DNA from: Streptomyces puniciscabiei
GTDB taxonomy: Bacteria > Actinomycetota > Actinomycetes > Streptomycetales > Streptomycetaceae
Assembly (NCBI RefSeq): GCF_006715785.1
Contig: NZ_VFNX01000001.1
Span: 930,001 to 994,000 of the forward strand
DNA length: 64,000 nt
Direction: 5' to 3'
Shown here: positions 24,578 through 37,587 of the stretch, piece after piece
Layout: every line of letters begins with the position of its first letter
Position numbering within the stretch: position 1 is the stretch's first letter
The notes under the pieces: generated by a model
The model's input: the letters and a program-made list of their open reading frames with translations, nothing else
What the model was told of the DNA's origin: nothing
Databases searched by the model: none
Program-made: the position numbers and the translations under genes

Positions 24578-26376
24578 ATGACGGTCCTGCCTGACGACGG
24601 GCTCTCACTGGCCGCCGAGTTCCCTGACGCGACGCACGAGCAGTGGCAACGCCTGGTCGAAGGTGTGCTGCGCAAGTCGGGCAAGGAAGTCTCGGGCGCG
24701 GCAGCTGAGGACGCTCTGTCCACGACGCTGGAGGACGGGCTGCGCACCCGGCCCCTGTACACCGCGCGCGACGCCGCGCCCGACCCCGGCCTGCCCGGCT
24801 TCGCGCCGTACGTGCGCGGCAGCCGGCCCGAGGGCAACACCGCCGGCGGCTGGGACGTACGGCAGCGGCACTCCGCCCTCACCGAAGACGCCGTGCTGGC
24901 CGACCTGGAGAACGGCGGCACCTCGCTGTGGCTCGTGCTGGGCGAGGGCGGCATTCCGCTCGACGGGCTGGGCCGGGCGCTGGAGGGGGTGTACCTCGAC
25001 CTGGCGCCGGTCGTGCTGGACGCCGGCCGGGACACCGAGCGGGCCGCCGAGGCGCTGCTGGGGCTGTGCGCGGACAACGGCGTCGACGCCAAGGCCGTAC
25101 GCGGCAATCTGGGCGGCGACCCGCTCGGGTACGAGGCCCGCACCGGCACCCCGCTGGACTTCGCGCCGTACGCCGCCCTGGCCGCCCGCTGCGCCGAGCG
25201 GTACCCCGGCCTGCGCGCCCTCACCGTGGACGCGCTGCCGTACCACGAGGCGGGCGGCTCGGCCGCGCAGGAGCTGGGCGCCTCGCTCGCCACCGGTGTG
25301 GCGTATCTGCGGGAGCTCACCGAGGCGGGCCTCGACGTCGAACGGGCCGCCGGGCAGCTGGAGTTCCGCTACGCGGCCACCGCCGACCAGTTCCTCACCA
25401 TCGCCAAGCTGCGCGCCGCACGCCGGCTGTGGGCCCGGGTCGCCGAGGTCTGCGGGGCCCCGGGCGCACAGCTGCAGCACGTGGTCACCTCGCCGGTGAT
25501 GATGACCCGGCGCGACCCGTGGGTGAACATGCTCCGCACGACGGTCGCCACGCTCGCCGCCGGGGTCGGCGGCGCCGACTCCGTGACCGTCCTGCCGTTC
25601 GACCACACGCTCGGCCTGCCCGACGCCTTCGCCCGCCGGATCGCCCGCAACACCTCCACGATCCTCATCGAGGAGTCCCACCTGGCCCGGGTCATCGACC
25701 CGGCGGGCGGCTCCTGGTACGTCGAGCAGCTGACCGACCAACTCGCCCAGGCCGCCTGGGAGTTCTTCCGTACCATCGAGCGCGACGGCGGCCAGGCGGC
25801 CGTGCTGCGCTCCGGCCGGCTGCGCACCGACCTCGCGACGACCTGGGCGGAGCGCTCCAAGAAGCTCGCCAAGCGGCGCGAACCCATCACCGGCGTCAGC
25901 GAGTTCCCGCTGCTCGCCGAGAAGCCCGTGGAGCGCGAGCCCGCGCCCGAGCCGCCGTCCGGCGGTCTGCCGCGGGTGCGCCGCGACGAGGCGTACGAGG
26001 AACTGCGCGCCCGCTCCGACGCCCACCTGGCCGCGACCGGCGCCCGCCCCCGGATCTTCCTGGCGACCATCGGTTCGGCCGCCGCGTACACCGCGCGGGC
26101 CACCTTCGCCGCCAACCTCTTCCAGGCGGGCGGCATCGAGCCGGTCACCGAGGGCACCTTCGAGGACAGCGGCGCCACCGAGGCCGTGCTGTGCTCCAGC
26201 GACGCCCTGTACGCCGAACAGGCCGAGCAGGCCGCCGAGTCGCTCAGGGCGTCCGGGGCCCGGCATGTGTTCCTGGCGGGCCGGGGCGAGTACGCCGGCA
26301 TCGACAGTTACGTCTTCGCGGGCTGCGACGCCATCGACGTCCTGTCCGCGACCCTCGACCGCATGGGAGTGTCCTG

Positions 26377-26377
<1 letters not shown>
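24578..26377 (+). CDS. mutA: methylmalonyl-CoA mutase small subunit
   Basis: This 599-residue protein is the non-catalytic subunit of the heterodimeric, B12-dependent enzyme that interconverts methylmalonyl-CoA and succinyl-CoA. It has the mutase TIM-barrel region ([39 protein letters not shown]) and a C-terminal flavodoxin-like domain, but lacks the DxHxxG cobalamin motif, as expected for this subunit. The stop overlaps the mutB start by one base (TGATG). In Streptomyces the reaction supplies methylmalonyl-CoA for polyketides and allows propionate use. Confidence 0.95.
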
Positions 26378-28551
<2,174 letters not shown>

Positions 28552-28565
28552 CGGGGGCTCCCGGG

Positions 28566-29573
28566 GTGGCATCGATCGATCTCGACGCATATGTGAAGGG
28601 CGTGCTGGACGGGAAGCGAGCGATCGTGGCCCGTGCGATCACGCTCGTGGAATCCACTCGCCCTGCGCACCGGTCGTCGGCACAGGAGTTGCTCACACAG
28701 CTCCTTCCGCACAGCGGCCGGGCGCGGCGGATCGGCATCAGCGGGGTGCCGGGCGTGGGCAAGTCGACGTTCATCGACGCGTTCGGCTCGCTGCTGACCT
28801 CGCTGGGCCACCGGGTCGCGGTCCTCGCCGTCGACCCCTCCTCCACCCGCACCGGCGGCTCCATCCTCGGCGACAAGACGAGGATGGAGCGCCTGGCCGT
28901 CGACCCGAACGCCTTCGTCCGCCCCTCCCCCAGCGCGGGCACGCTGGGCGGGGTCGCGAAGGCCACCCGGGAGTCGATGGTGGTGATGGAGGCGGCGGGC
29001 TACGACGTGATCCTCGTGGAGACCGTCGGCGTCGGCCAGTCGGAGACCACGGTGGCCGAGATGGTCGACACCTTCCTGCTGTTGACCTTGGCCCGCACCG
29101 GCGACCAGCTGCAGGGCATCAAGAAGGGCGTCCTGGAGCTGGCCGACGTGATCGCCGTCAACAAGGCGGACGGCCCGCACGAGCGCGACGCGAAGGCCGC
29201 CGCCCGCGAACTGGCGGGCGCGCTGCGCCTGATGCACGGCAAGGACGCCTTCTGGACCCCGCCGGTGCTGAGTTGCAGCGCCCGGGAGTCGAGCGGTCTG
29301 GACACGGTGTGGGAACGGCTGGAACAGCACAGGACCTTGCTGGACTCCACCGGCCGGCTGGCCGCCAAGCGCCGCGATCAGCAGGTCCGCTGGACCTGGG
29401 CGATGGTCCAGGACGAACTGCTGGACCGCCTGCGGCGGGCTCCGGCGGTACGCGAGGCCGCCCCGGGCCTCGAACGCCAGGTCAGGGAGGGCCGGTTGAC
29501 GGCGACACTGGCGGCGGAACGCATTCTGGAGGCGTTCGGGGAGCGTACGGCACCACCGGCCCCGGACGCCTAG
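28566..29573 (+). CDS. meaB: methylmalonyl-CoA mutase-associated GTPase MeaB
   Basis: This 335-residue G3E GTPase gates cobalamin loading and protects the mutase from inactivation. The P-loop GVPGVGKST is at 60-68, followed by [30 protein letters not shown] and NKADG for guanine recognition. The start is GTG 28566-28568. The final four bases overlap the stop of the convergent vWA protein gene. Confidence 0.95.
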   Translation: MASIDLDAYVKGVLDGKRAIVARAITLVESTRPAHRSSAQELLTQLLPHSGRARRIGISGVPGVGKSTFIDAFGSLLTSLGHRVAVLAVDPSSTRTGGSILGDKTRMERLAVDPNAFVRPSPSAGTLGGVAKATRESMVVMEAAGYDVILVETVGVGQSETTVAEMVDTFLLLTLARTGDQLQGIKKGVLELADVIAVNKADGPHERDAKAAARELAGALRLMHGKDAFWTPPVLSCSARESSGLDTVWERLEQHRTLLDSTGRLAAKRRDQQVRWTWAMVQDELLDRLRRAPAVREAAPGLERQVREGRLTATLAAERILEAFGERTAPPAPDA

Positions 29574-32500
29574 TCGAGCTCAAGCCTGAGGTCGGTTCCC
29601 GCAGGAACGATCTTGACGTACAGGCCCGTGAGCTGTCCGGCGAGCTGAGCGTTCAGGCCACCTCGTCCGATGGCACTGCGGACCTGATGGTGCGGGACGG
29701 CGACGACTGCTCGCTGCCGGTCGATGAGGATCCCCGTCGGCTCCGCGTAGACGAGTGCGTTGACCAGGAGGACGCGCTGATCGCTGGAGTAGGCGATGAC
29801 CTCGAACTTTTCGTTGGTCGTCCCCCCTGACAGCAGGCGCTGGGCGCCCCTGATCCGCTCGGCGTCCCTTCCCACGAACGCTCCCCTGACGGTGTTCGCC
29901 GGCCTGGTGGGTGCGGCGGCGATCTTCGTCAGTGCTCCGGCGACCCGGGCGATCCCCGTGATCACCACCTCGCCGGTCGTCAGCTCGGGCACGAAGCCGA
30001 CCAGGACACGCTCCACCAGGTCCGCGGCGGTGAGGGAGAGAACCAGGCCGTCGGCCGACGGCTCGAGGACCAGCGCGACCACGCGGTCCCCCTTCCTCAG
30101 GCGCGAGAGCGGCCGGTCCCTGTGGAGCTCCCGGAATGCGTGTGCCGGCAGGATCGCTTCGTGCGCCTGCCCGGTGACGGGATCGTGGACGGTGCAGCGA
30201 TACGCTTCCGGCGTCCGGCCGGTGACACGCGCGGTCACCGCCATACCGGGTGCCGGGAAACGGTCACCGGAGTCGTTCAGAATGAACGCGGCCGCCTCGT
30301 CCGGGGTCAGGGACAAGGTGTCCACGACGAGGCGCACCAGCCCGACCGCGCGCGGGTAACAGTGTTTGCAGGAGACCTGCGGACGGGAGGCGACCGTCAG
30401 GACGGCGTCCCCGTGGTCGCCCCGGTCAAGGGGGCAGGTCCACCGCACCCCGTCCTCCGACGTGACGCCGAGCCGGCGCAGCACTGCCGCAGGGTCCGCC
30501 GCGTTCGCCTCCGCGATGCGCCGGTTGAGCGGCGATACCGGGGGCACCGGCACCACCTCCGTCGTCTCACCGCCTTTCACGGCCTCCTTGCGGTACCGGT
30601 CCGCTGTCTGCCTGATCAACTCCAGGTCGACGCCCTGTCCTTCAGTGGACTTGCCGGCCGGAGGCGGCTCCGTTCCGGTGGACAGCACCGGCAGACGCCA
30701 CGCGGTGTCTCCCCTGGTCCGCAGGGCCGCGATCCTGGCCAGCATGGTCAGGGCGGCCGACGCCGAGTCCGGTGGAACCATGCGCAGCCGTGCCGCGTAG
30801 CGCACCGCCCGTACCGAGGTCTCGTCCAGCTGCCCGTCCGGGTCGACGGCGAAGGGCACGGTGGGCATGCCGTCCGCGGGTGGTCCGCCCGCCTGGGCCC
30901 AGACCAGGAACGTGGACGGCCGCGCCACCTCACCGATGCGCTCGGTGAAGAGCTGCAGGCCGGCCATGTCGAGCGGGCTGCCATCGGCGTAGGCGTCCAC
31001 CCACCGGTGGGTGAATCCGGCCACCGCGGTGTACGCCGGCAGGGCCTGCGGTCCCGGCGGCGCGATGAAGACGATCTTCGCTGCCACGTCGCTCGGTGTC
31101 AGACCGGCTGCCCTCAGCGCCTGGGCCGTCTTGAGCTTCAGGTCCGCTTCCTCCCCGGCGGCCCACGGGATCAGCATCTCCTTCGCCGCCATGCCGGGCG
31201 GCGTCGGCGGCGAGTGGGGCGTCCGGATCGCGAGGTCGTACGGCGGCGGCGCGACCGCGGGTGTCGGGGCGTCCGGCAGCGGAACGCCCAGTCGGCGCAT
31301 GACCCGCTCGTCCACCCAGCTGAGAGCCCGTTGACCGGTGTCGATGTGGTCCTGGCCGTCCGGGTGGGGCAGCCAGGCGAGGAAGCTGGGCGCGGTACCG
31401 CTCAGCTCGGCCAGGCGGCTGGAGATCGCGCGGGTGGTCCGTACGAGTTCGGGCGGCGGGATCACGCCGAGGAGGATCCGGCGCGTCCCTTCGGCGAAGT
31501 CGAACTGCCACTGCTGTGGTGGCCGCTCGATGTCGCCGACACGGCGGAGCAGGCCGCTGAGGAAGACCTCCGCGAGGTGGCCCGAGTCCACCGACGCGCC
31601 CAGTGCCTGCCGTACGAGCTGCATCGCGGGCACCGGCAGGGGCGCGACCGCCGCCAGGTGCGCCGCGAGTCGGTAGGCCTCCGTCGACGCGAAGGAGCGG
31701 AACCGCAGCACCTCGGCGTACGGCTCCTGGTGTGGGCGAGTCGGCGCGGCGCTCGGCGCGTCGGACGGGGTGCGCCGGGGCGCGGGCGCCAGCAGGGGCA
31801 GCAGCGCGCTGGTGCCCGCCGAGCCGACCAGGCGGGTCCACGCAGCCACCGCGTCGGGGGTGGGGACGAGGACGGGGACGGGTGTGCCGTCGAAGGGCCG
31901 TAGGTCGGGTGGCAGCACCGGATCCGTGACGCGCCAGGTCGCGTTGGCCGCCGCCGCGCGGCGCGTGGTCACCCGCCAGTGCTCCGCCCGGATGCCGGTG
32001 CCGGCCCACATCCGCCGGGGAAGCGTGTGCAGCACGGCGATCGGGCTCACCCTGGCCAGCCGGTCGAGCAGATCGTGCATGCGTCCGTCGCGCCACGCCC
32101 GGCCCACGCCGTCGCTGACCACGATCAGCAGTGTGCGGCCCGAGGGGTCGGCGACGGCGGAGGGCGGGAGCGTGGCGGGAGCCGTGCCGAAGGGGCGGTA
32201 GCCCAGCAGCGGTCCCTCCGGGCTCCGGGTGTCCAGGCTGAAGGTGTGGACGAAGCGGAACGCGCCGCTGCGTTCCATGAGGAGTCGTACCTCGGTGGCC
32301 AGGCGCTGCCAGGGCAGCATGGACACTCCGTCGTCCACCAGGATCGCGAGGTCCAGCCCATGCCCCTCGGCCGGGCGCAGCACGATGTCGGGGAGCCCGG
32401 TCTCGGCCATGGCCGCCACGGTTCGGGGAATGTCCAGCTCGGCGCGGTGCGGGTCCGGCCGGTGCAGACGGAGCGGGCGCAGCGCACGGCCGAGGGCGAG

Positions 32501-32875
32501 TTCCGCCGCGCCGAGCGCCTTTTCGCCGGGAGGCCGGACCGATACGGCCGGGGCGGCCGGGGGCACGGCGAAGGTGCGGTCGGGCTCCGGAGCGGGGGCC
32601 GCGCCGCCGCGCAGGGCGCCCCTACCGCGCCGGGGCCGCCGGAACGGGCCGGCCGGCCGGGCGTACGTGGCCGGGCCACCGGCGTCCGCCGAGTCGCCCT
32701 GGTCGCCCGCCTGGAGGCCGTCGTCCGACAGTGCCCCGGACGTCCGCTCCATCCGCGCCAGCGGGCCGGCGGGGCCCGGTGGCAGCCGGGTGGCCAGCCA
32801 GAGGGCGTCGAGGAACTCCTCGCTCGACAGACCCACTCCGCAGTCCGCCAAGGCCTTCAGGACCCGCTCGAACAT
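29570..32875 (-). CDS. vWA protein (SAV_2336-like) with zinc-ribbon and NusA-like S1-KH-KH C-terminus
   Basis: This 1101-residue protein is the last gene of the conflict cassette. Residues 1-30 form a helical start typical of SAV_2336-type proteins, then a low-complexity linker to about 120. A vWA-like fold spans about 173-300: [12 protein letters not shown] stands where a MIDAS would be, and [13 protein letters not shown] follows. An unidentified central region runs to about 800. C814, H821, C836 and C839 ([12 protein letters not shown]) form a CHC2/zinc-ribbon-like site followed by [12 protein letters not shown]. Residues 875-950 look like an S1 domain. Residues 955-1092 read like NusA KH1 and KH2: [30 protein letters not shown] and [21 protein letters not shown] binding is therefore likely; what it does in the system is inference. 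Confidence 0.82.
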   Translation of the reverse strand: MFERVLKALADCGVGLSSEEFLDALWLATRLPPGPAGPLARMERTSGALSDDGLQAGDQGDSADAGGPATYARPAGPFRRPRRGRGALRGGAAPAPEPDRTFAVPPAAPAVSVRPPGEKALGAAELALGRALRPLRLHRPDPHRAELDIPRTVAAMAETGLPDIVLRPAEGHGLDLAILVDDGVSMLPWQRLATEVRLLMERSGAFRFVHTFSLDTRSPEGPLLGYRPFGTAPATLPPSAVADPSGRTLLIVVSDGVGRAWRDGRMHDLLDRLARVSPIAVLHTLPRRMWAGTGIRAEHWRVTTRRAAAANATWRVTDPVLPPDLRPFDGTPVPVLVPTPDAVAAWTRLVGSAGTSALLPLLAPAPRRTPSDAPSAAPTRPHQEPYAEVLRFRSFASTEAYRLAAHLAAVAPLPVPAMQLVRQALGASVDSGHLAEVFLSGLLRRVGDIERPPQQWQFDFAEGTRRILLGVIPPPELVRTTRAISSRLAELSGTAPSFLAWLPHPDGQDHIDTGQRALSWVDERVMRRLGVPLPDAPTPAVAPPPYDLAIRTPHSPPTPPGMAAKEMLIPWAAGEEADLKLKTAQALRAAGLTPSDVAAKIVFIAPPGPQALPAYTAVAGFTHRWVDAYADGSPLDMAGLQLFTERIGEVARPSTFLVWAQAGGPPADGMPTVPFAVDPDGQLDETSVRAVRYAARLRMVPPDSASAALTMLARIAALRTRGDTAWRLPVLSTGTEPPPAGKSTEGQGVDLELIRQTADRYRKEAVKGGETTEVVPVPPVSPLNRRIAEANAADPAAVLRRLGVTSEDGVRWTCPLDRGDHGDAVLTVASRPQVSCKHCYPRAVGLVRLVVDTLSLTPDEAAAFILNDSGDRFPAPGMAVTARVTGRTPEAYRCTVHDPVTGQAHEAILPAHAFRELHRDRPLSRLRKGDRVVALVLEPSADGLVLSLTAADLVERVLVGFVPELTTGEVVITGIARVAGALTKIAAAPTRPANTVRGAFVGRDAERIRGAQRLLSGGTTNEKFEVIAYSSDQRVLLVNALVYAEPTGILIDRQRAVVAVPHHQVRSAIGRGGLNAQLAGQLTGLYVKIVPAGTDLRLELD

Positions 32876-32881
32876 GCTCTG

Positions 32882-33880
32882 CTACACCGTCCCAGCGAGG
32901 CGATGCAGCACGGCGTCCAGGAGACCGTCGGAATCCAGGCCGACACCGCCGAGGCGCAGGAACACGGCGTTGAGCAACTGGTCCGTGGCCAGCTCGCCGC
33001 TCGCGCGCCGGGCCAGGAACGCGCGCACGAGCTCGTCGACCCCCTCGAGGCCCTCTTCCTCGGACCCGGCGCCGCCACCCAGGTGGGCCCGTACGATCGC
33101 CCGCAGGCGCTCCTCGTCCGGCTCGGGCAGATCGAGACGGACGCAGCGGCGCAGGAACGCCGGCGGGAAGTCGCGTTCGCCGTTGCTGGTGATGACGACG
33201 ACCGGGAACTCCTCGCAGCGCACCCAGCCGCGCTCGACGTCCGCCCGGCCTCCTGGGTCCGCGGTCACCACCCGGGCACGGTCCTGCTCCCCGGTCAGCC
33301 GGGCCAGCTCGGGGATCTCGAACTCGCCGTCCTCGAATATGGTGAGCAGGTCGTTGGGCAGATCGATGTCGCCCTTGTCGAGTTCGTCGATCAGCAGAAC
33401 CCGCGGCCGGGCCCCCGGGAGCAGCGCCGTCCCCAGTGGTCCGAGGCGGATGTAGGAGCCGATGTCCGGCTCCTCGCGCACCGGGCCCTGCTCGCCGTCC
33501 CGGTCACGCCGCAGGCTCGCCTCGCGCAACCTGCCGATGGCGTCGTAGTGGTAGAGGCCGTCCTGCAGCGTGGTGCGGCTGTTGACCGGCCAGTGCAGTA
33601 CCCGGCCCAGACCCAGCTCGTGGGCGACGGCGTGCGCCATCGACGACTTGCCCGTCCCTGGCTGCCCCGTGACCAGGAGGGGCCGCCGCAGCAACAGGGC
33701 CGCGCTGACCACGTCCGCCTCGTCGGACCCGATGAGATACGGGCGCTCGCTCCGTCGGCCCGCCCCTGGCGGGGCACCGCCGAACCGGCGCCATGGCGGT
33801 GCCGCGGGGAGATCCACCTCGCGTACCCGGCCGTCGCCCCGGAACAGCCGCCAGCTGTCGTCGAGGTCCTTCGCAGTCAT
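32882..33880 (-). CDS. MoxR-type AAA+ ATPase
   Basis: This 332-residue AAA+ protein has Walker A GQPGTGKSS (K78), Walker B VLLIDELDK, the MoxR-type segment DLPNDLLTIFEDGEFEIPEL, a sensor region VVITSNGERDFPPAFLRR and an arginine finger there. MoxR ATPases usually work with vWA proteins as chaperone or remodelling pairs, and a vWA gene follows 6 bp downstream. The ATG at 33878-33880 overlaps the stop of the protease gene by four bases (ATGA), showing translational coupling. The C-terminal 60 residues form the helical lid. Confidence 0.88.
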   Translation of the reverse strand: MTAKDLDDSWRLFRGDGRVREVDLPAAPPWRRFGGAPPGAGRRSERPYLIGSDEADVVSAALLLRRPLLVTGQPGTGKSSMAHAVAHELGLGRVLHWPVNSRTTLQDGLYHYDAIGRLREASLRRDRDGEQGPVREEPDIGSYIRLGPLGTALLPGARPRVLLIDELDKGDIDLPNDLLTIFEDGEFEIPELARLTGEQDRARVVTADPGGRADVERGWVRCEEFPVVVITSNGERDFPPAFLRRCVRLDLPEPDEERLRAIVRAHLGGGAGSEEEGLEGVDELVRAFLARRASGELATDQLLNAVFLRLGGVGLDSDGLLDAVLHRLAGTV

Positions 33881-36105
33881 CTGGCAGCCATCCTTCCGGA
33901 GTTCGTCAGAGCGTCGGGGGGATCCCCGTAGTCGGGCGGCATGGGGAGCGCCATGCCGGGGTCGTCCCAGACCATGGCGGGGCGTGCGGCGGCCGTCCTG
34001 ACCCCGTAGTACACCTCTTCCCGGAATCTGCGGACCGCCTCCGGCAGATCGGGCAACGCCACGCTGCCGACGATCTCGTCGAGCCGCTGCGCCTGTTCCG
34101 CGTGCGCGGCCTCGCGGTCCCAGAGCACCACGGGGACCCCGTGGGCCAGGCAGATCGCCAGGAGCTTCTCGCGGTGCAGCGGCCCACCATGCAGAACGGT
34201 CCACGACACGTCGCTGTACTCGGCCGTCATCGCCCGCAACAGCACGAGCAGGTTGGTGTCCTCCTTGATGACGAGGGGTCCCGTGCGCCCGGCTGCCCAA
34301 CGCCGCGCGAGCACCTGGCGGCGCTTGTTCTCTGCTTCCGTTTCGCTGTAGTACTCGCGCAGTCGCAACGCCATCTGGTACTGCGCCCCCAGTACCAGGG
34401 GGCTGTCGTCCGCGTCCGAGGACGAGATCCCGAGCGCGGCGAGCTCGTCCAGCAGGGTCGAGGCCGTCCAGCCGTCGACGGGCACGTCGAGATGCTCTCT
34501 TGCGACCACCACGTCGATCCAGGGAGCGGGCTCGTCGCCTCCGTTGCCGTGTTCCCCGGCCAGCCCATGGATCTCCCGTCCGATCTCCTCCGCCGTGTAC
34601 GGCCCGGCCGAGATGCCCGCCTCCTGCGGTGCCCGGCCCTCGCGCACCCGCCAGATGTGACAGGTGTACCGCTGGCAGTCCGCGTCGTTGCGGGACAGGT
34701 CGACGACGATCCGCGTCAACGGCCGACGCCTCGACTTGACCCACGAAGAAGCCTGCGCACGGCAATCCGTCAAGAGGGACCGGTCGCGGCCCAGACGCCG
34801 GCCGACGTCGTCGCACCAGGCGTCCAGCTCCTTCCTGAGCTCCTTGTCGGCGACGGCGGCGGACAGGAAGACGGCCAGCCGCAGCAAAGGCGGCATCATG
34901 TCCGCGCTGTCCTGGTCGAGATCGGCGACGGCGGCCGCCAGTCGCGCCTCCGGCACGGCGCCGTCGTAGACCCATTCGGGCAGACGGTGGGCCAACTGCA
35001 GTACGTGGCGGGCTGCCTGGCACAGGAGGCGGGGGTGGGCGGCGTTGACGGGTGTCAGCAGCGCGAGGAGTCTGTGATGCTCCCCGACGGACAGGAGGCG
35101 GACGCCCTCCTGCGTCCGCCCGAGCGCCACCAGCCGGTCGAGTGTCTTCCGGCGTTCCTCCCCCACCACGTCGGTGAGCAACTCGGCCAAGGTGGCGAGC
35201 GCACGTCCTTCGGTGAACAAAAGGGCGGCCAGTTCCTCTTCCAGCGGGAGCACGGCCGTATCCGGCTCCTCGGTGGTCATGTGGAAGCCGAGTTTCTTCG
35301 CCAGCCGGTTGGCCTGGTATTTCAGTTGTTCCCTGCTGTCGAACAGCCGCAGCAGGAGGTCGACGGCGCCGTCCGGTACGTTGCCCGTGTCGGTGAAGGG
35401 GGCGCGCAGACATGCGGCGATCACGTCGTGCGCCTCTGCCCGTTCGAGCTCATCGCGAATGCGCTGCCACGGCACCGTCAGGGTGCGCCGCACGACCTGT
35501 CTGTCCGACAGCAGTCTGTCGTTGATGACGTGGCTGGTCACGAGTCCGACGGCAACCGTGAGGTCGTCCTCCCTGCACAACGGCCCGCCGCTGTAGCCAT
35601 GTTGGATGGAGGCACCCCTGAGGTCGGCGTCGGCGAAGTAGTACCAGGCATCGGCGGCTTTGATGGTGGTGTCGGCGAAGGTGCCGGTGTCGCCACCGCC
35701 GTGCCACGCCCGAACCCTGAGCCCTTCCGTCATGTCCTGCCATGTCACGGCGCGCATCGGGGGTGTGGCGGGCTCATCGAGCTCCAGCACCGCCAGGTCC
35801 CCCTCCCCCCAGTTGTTCCCGGGAGTGTGGCGCGGAGGCACCCACACCACCAGCCGTGCCGTGCTCCGGTGCAGTTCCGCGCCCTGACGCACCATGACGT
35901 CGAGACGTGCGGAACGCGTCGGCGGTTCGATGTCCGTCGGCTGCTTGCCCAGTGCGTCGCTGACCACGTGGGCGCAGGTCAGAACGTAGCGCGGGGAGAG
36001 GAGTGCCCCGGCACCCGCAACGGACGGATCTTCTGCCATCGCCCTCACCCTCATCACCGACACCAGGGTCGGCGTGATGTCCCCCGACCGGCGGAACCAC
36101 CCCAT
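33877..36105 (-). CDS. trypsin-like protease with VMAP-type middle and C-terminal regions
   Basis: This 742-residue protein opens with a trypsin-fold domain carrying a complete triad: H46 (LTCAHVV), D103 (GEGDLAVLEL) and S172 (HGYSGGPL). No signal peptide is present, so the protease is cytosolic. Residues about 215-300 are a small helical domain resembling effector-associated death-like domains. Residues 300-470 are helical (VMAP-M-like). Residues from about 480 have the VMAP-C pattern, with LTRIVVDLSRND, WIDVVVAREHLDVPVDGW and VVLWDREA. In vWA-MoxR systems such proteins are thought to be triggered proteases. The stop overlaps the MoxR start and the trypco1-like gene ends 3 bp upstream. Confidence 0.82.
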   Translation of the reverse strand: MGWFRRSGDITPTLVSVMRVRAMAEDPSVAGAGALLSPRYVLTCAHVVSDALGKQPTDIEPPTRSARLDVMVRQGAELHRSTARLVVWVPPRHTPGNNWGEGDLAVLELDEPATPPMRAVTWQDMTEGLRVRAWHGGGDTGTFADTTIKAADAWYYFADADLRGASIQHGYSGGPLCREDDLTVAVGLVTSHVINDRLLSDRQVVRRTLTVPWQRIRDELERAEAHDVIAACLRAPFTDTGNVPDGAVDLLLRLFDSREQLKYQANRLAKKLGFHMTTEEPDTAVLPLEEELAALLFTEGRALATLAELLTDVVGEERRKTLDRLVALGRTQEGVRLLSVGEHHRLLALLTPVNAAHPRLLCQAARHVLQLAHRLPEWVYDGAVPEARLAAAVADLDQDSADMMPPLLRLAVFLSAAVADKELRKELDAWCDDVGRRLGRDRSLLTDCRAQASSWVKSRRRPLTRIVVDLSRNDADCQRYTCHIWRVREGRAPQEAGISAGPYTAEEIGREIHGLAGEHGNGGDEPAPWIDVVVAREHLDVPVDGWTASTLLDELAALGISSSDADDSPLVLGAQYQMALRLREYYSETEAENKRRQVLARRWAAGRTGPLVIKEDTNLLVLLRAMTAEYSDVSWTVLHGGPLHREKLLAICLAHGVPVVLWDREAAHAEQAQRLDEIVGSVALPDLPEAVRRFREEVYYGVRTAAARPAMVWDDPGMALPMPPDYGDPPDALTNSGRMAAR

Positions 36106-36108
36106 CCA

Positions 36109-36507
36109 TCAGTCCCTTCGGGTGCCGTCGACGTCCCAGGTGGCCGAAACCGTCATCGTGGCATGGCCGTTCACACCCACGATGCCCAGCTTGAGGTCCT
36201 GCCCCACCTGGATCCCGAAGGTGACCGAGAGCTGCTGGGGAGGGTCGGCCACGCTGGTGACCGAACGGTGCACCTCCTCGAGCAGCGGCCCCAACGGGCT
36301 GAGCATGAGCCGCAAACCCTCTGTGGCGACCACCGCGGCGCGACCGCGCCGGGCGGACACGGGCGTCACCGTGCCGAAGCCCTCCGGAAGATCCGGCCGG
36401 TGGTCGTCCTCCTCGACCGGGCCGGCATCCGAAGCCGGCTCCCCGGCATCGGACAACTCCAGCCGCAACACCGCTCCGGCTAACTCGACTTCAAGTGACT
36501 CAGGCAT
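36109..36507 (-). CDS. Trypco1 / CU044_2847-family small protein
   Basis: This 132-residue protein (ATG at 36505-36507; a GTG two codons earlier is also possible) begins MPESLEVELAGAVLRLEL and ends with LSVTFGIQVGQDLKLGIVG and ATMTVSATWD. That last block, a strand ending in T-W after an 'FGI-L' motif, is typical of the trypsin-co-occurring domain 1 family. These proteins accompany trypsin-like proteases in conflict systems and may be the protease's ligand or substrate. It is the first gene of the cassette, three bases upstream of the protease start. Confidence 0.72.
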   Translation of the reverse strand: MPESLEVELAGAVLRLELSDAGEPASDAGPVEEDDHRPDLPEGFGTVTPVSARRGRAAVVATEGLRLMLSPLGPLLEEVHRSVTSVADPPQQLSVTFGIQVGQDLKLGIVGVNGHATMTVSATWDVDGTRRD

Positions 36508-36641
36508 GTACACATCTTGTCCGACAGCCCGGTCACATGCCTAGGCAATGCCACAACGCCCCCCGGCCACGCCGTCCCGGCCCACGGTTCCGGAACCGTT
36601 CTCGGACCGCGGCCCGCGCGGCCGGCGTACCGGACCGCCCG

Positions 36642-37587
36642 TCAGCGCCAGCGTGCCCGGCCCACTGCCGCGGCCACCGTCAGGGGCACGGTCAGGAGCG
36701 CCGCGAGCCAGAACAGGGACCGGTAGTCGTGTGCCTGAGCGGTGGAGGCCGCCGGCCCGCCGGCCATGGCACTGCCCACATACAGGGCAACGCCGAACAG
36801 GTCCACGCCCGTTGCGCGGGCCGTCGGGGACAGGACCGTCGCCCACGACTGGATCGTGGAGTGCACGAAGGACCAGCCACCCCCGGGGAGCAGGGCGACG
36901 ACGACGAGCGCCCCGGTGGACTGGCTGTAGCCGGCGAGCAGGTACGCCAGGGCCAGCTGCACCCCGCCGGCCACGATCAGGCCCACCGCGGACCACTGCC
37001 CGACGAACCGCTTGACCACCTGTGCCGCCGCCATGGAACCGACCCCGTACAGGGCCGCGACACCACCGCCACCGTGAGGACAGCACCACGCGGAAGGGCG
37101 CCGGCAGTGATCCGGAGCGGGCGCGCTGGGGCTCGGGCAGGTGGCGCAGGGCCGCCACCAGGTATGCGGCGAGGACACCGGGCAGCGCGAACACCAGCCG
37201 CCATGTGAGGTGGTGCGCCACCGCCCCGGCGACGACCGTGGCCACGGCGGTGCCCAGCGCGAACGCGGTCATCAGCTCGCTGAGGGGGCGCTGCCGGATC
37301 GCGGCGGGCCCGGTGTCGCCCACGTACGTCAAGGAGGCGGCGATGGAGGCGGCGATGAACGCGCCGGCCAGAGCGCGGGCCCCGATCAGCACGGGGGCGT
37401 CGGGAGCGAGGGCCGAGGCCAGGGCGGCCAGTGCCGCACCGGTAAGCGACACCCGCATCACCCACACACGGCCCCACCGGTCGCCGGACACTCCCCACAC
37501 CGGCTGCATCAGCCCGTAGGCCAGGTAGTAGCCGCTCGCGGCCGGCATCACGGTGAGGAGCGGGGCCCCGAGCCGGGGGCCGTTCAC
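36642..37587 (-). pseudogene. decayed MFS transporter, frameshifted and shortened at its 5' end
   Basis: The reading begins at a GTG overlapping the kdpD stop (GTGA) and gives SGYYLAYGLMQPVWGVSGDR, the usual MFS TM2/loop region, so the first transmembrane helix is largely missing. The frame continues through five or six helices to PFRVVL near 37085, then homology jumps: LTVAVV is in a third frame and AALYGVGSMAAAQVVKRF in another, from about 37060 down to the stop at 36642. At least two indels within about 35 bp are needed. Either the gene is dead or this spot was misassembled. Confidence 0.7.

Noticed and set aside
29570..32875. The 1101-residue protein as an ordinary NusA or RNA polymerase-associated housekeeping factor
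   Set aside because: It has no NusA N-terminal RNA polymerase-binding domain; instead it has a vWA-like region and is coupled to a MoxR ATPase and a trypsin-like protease.
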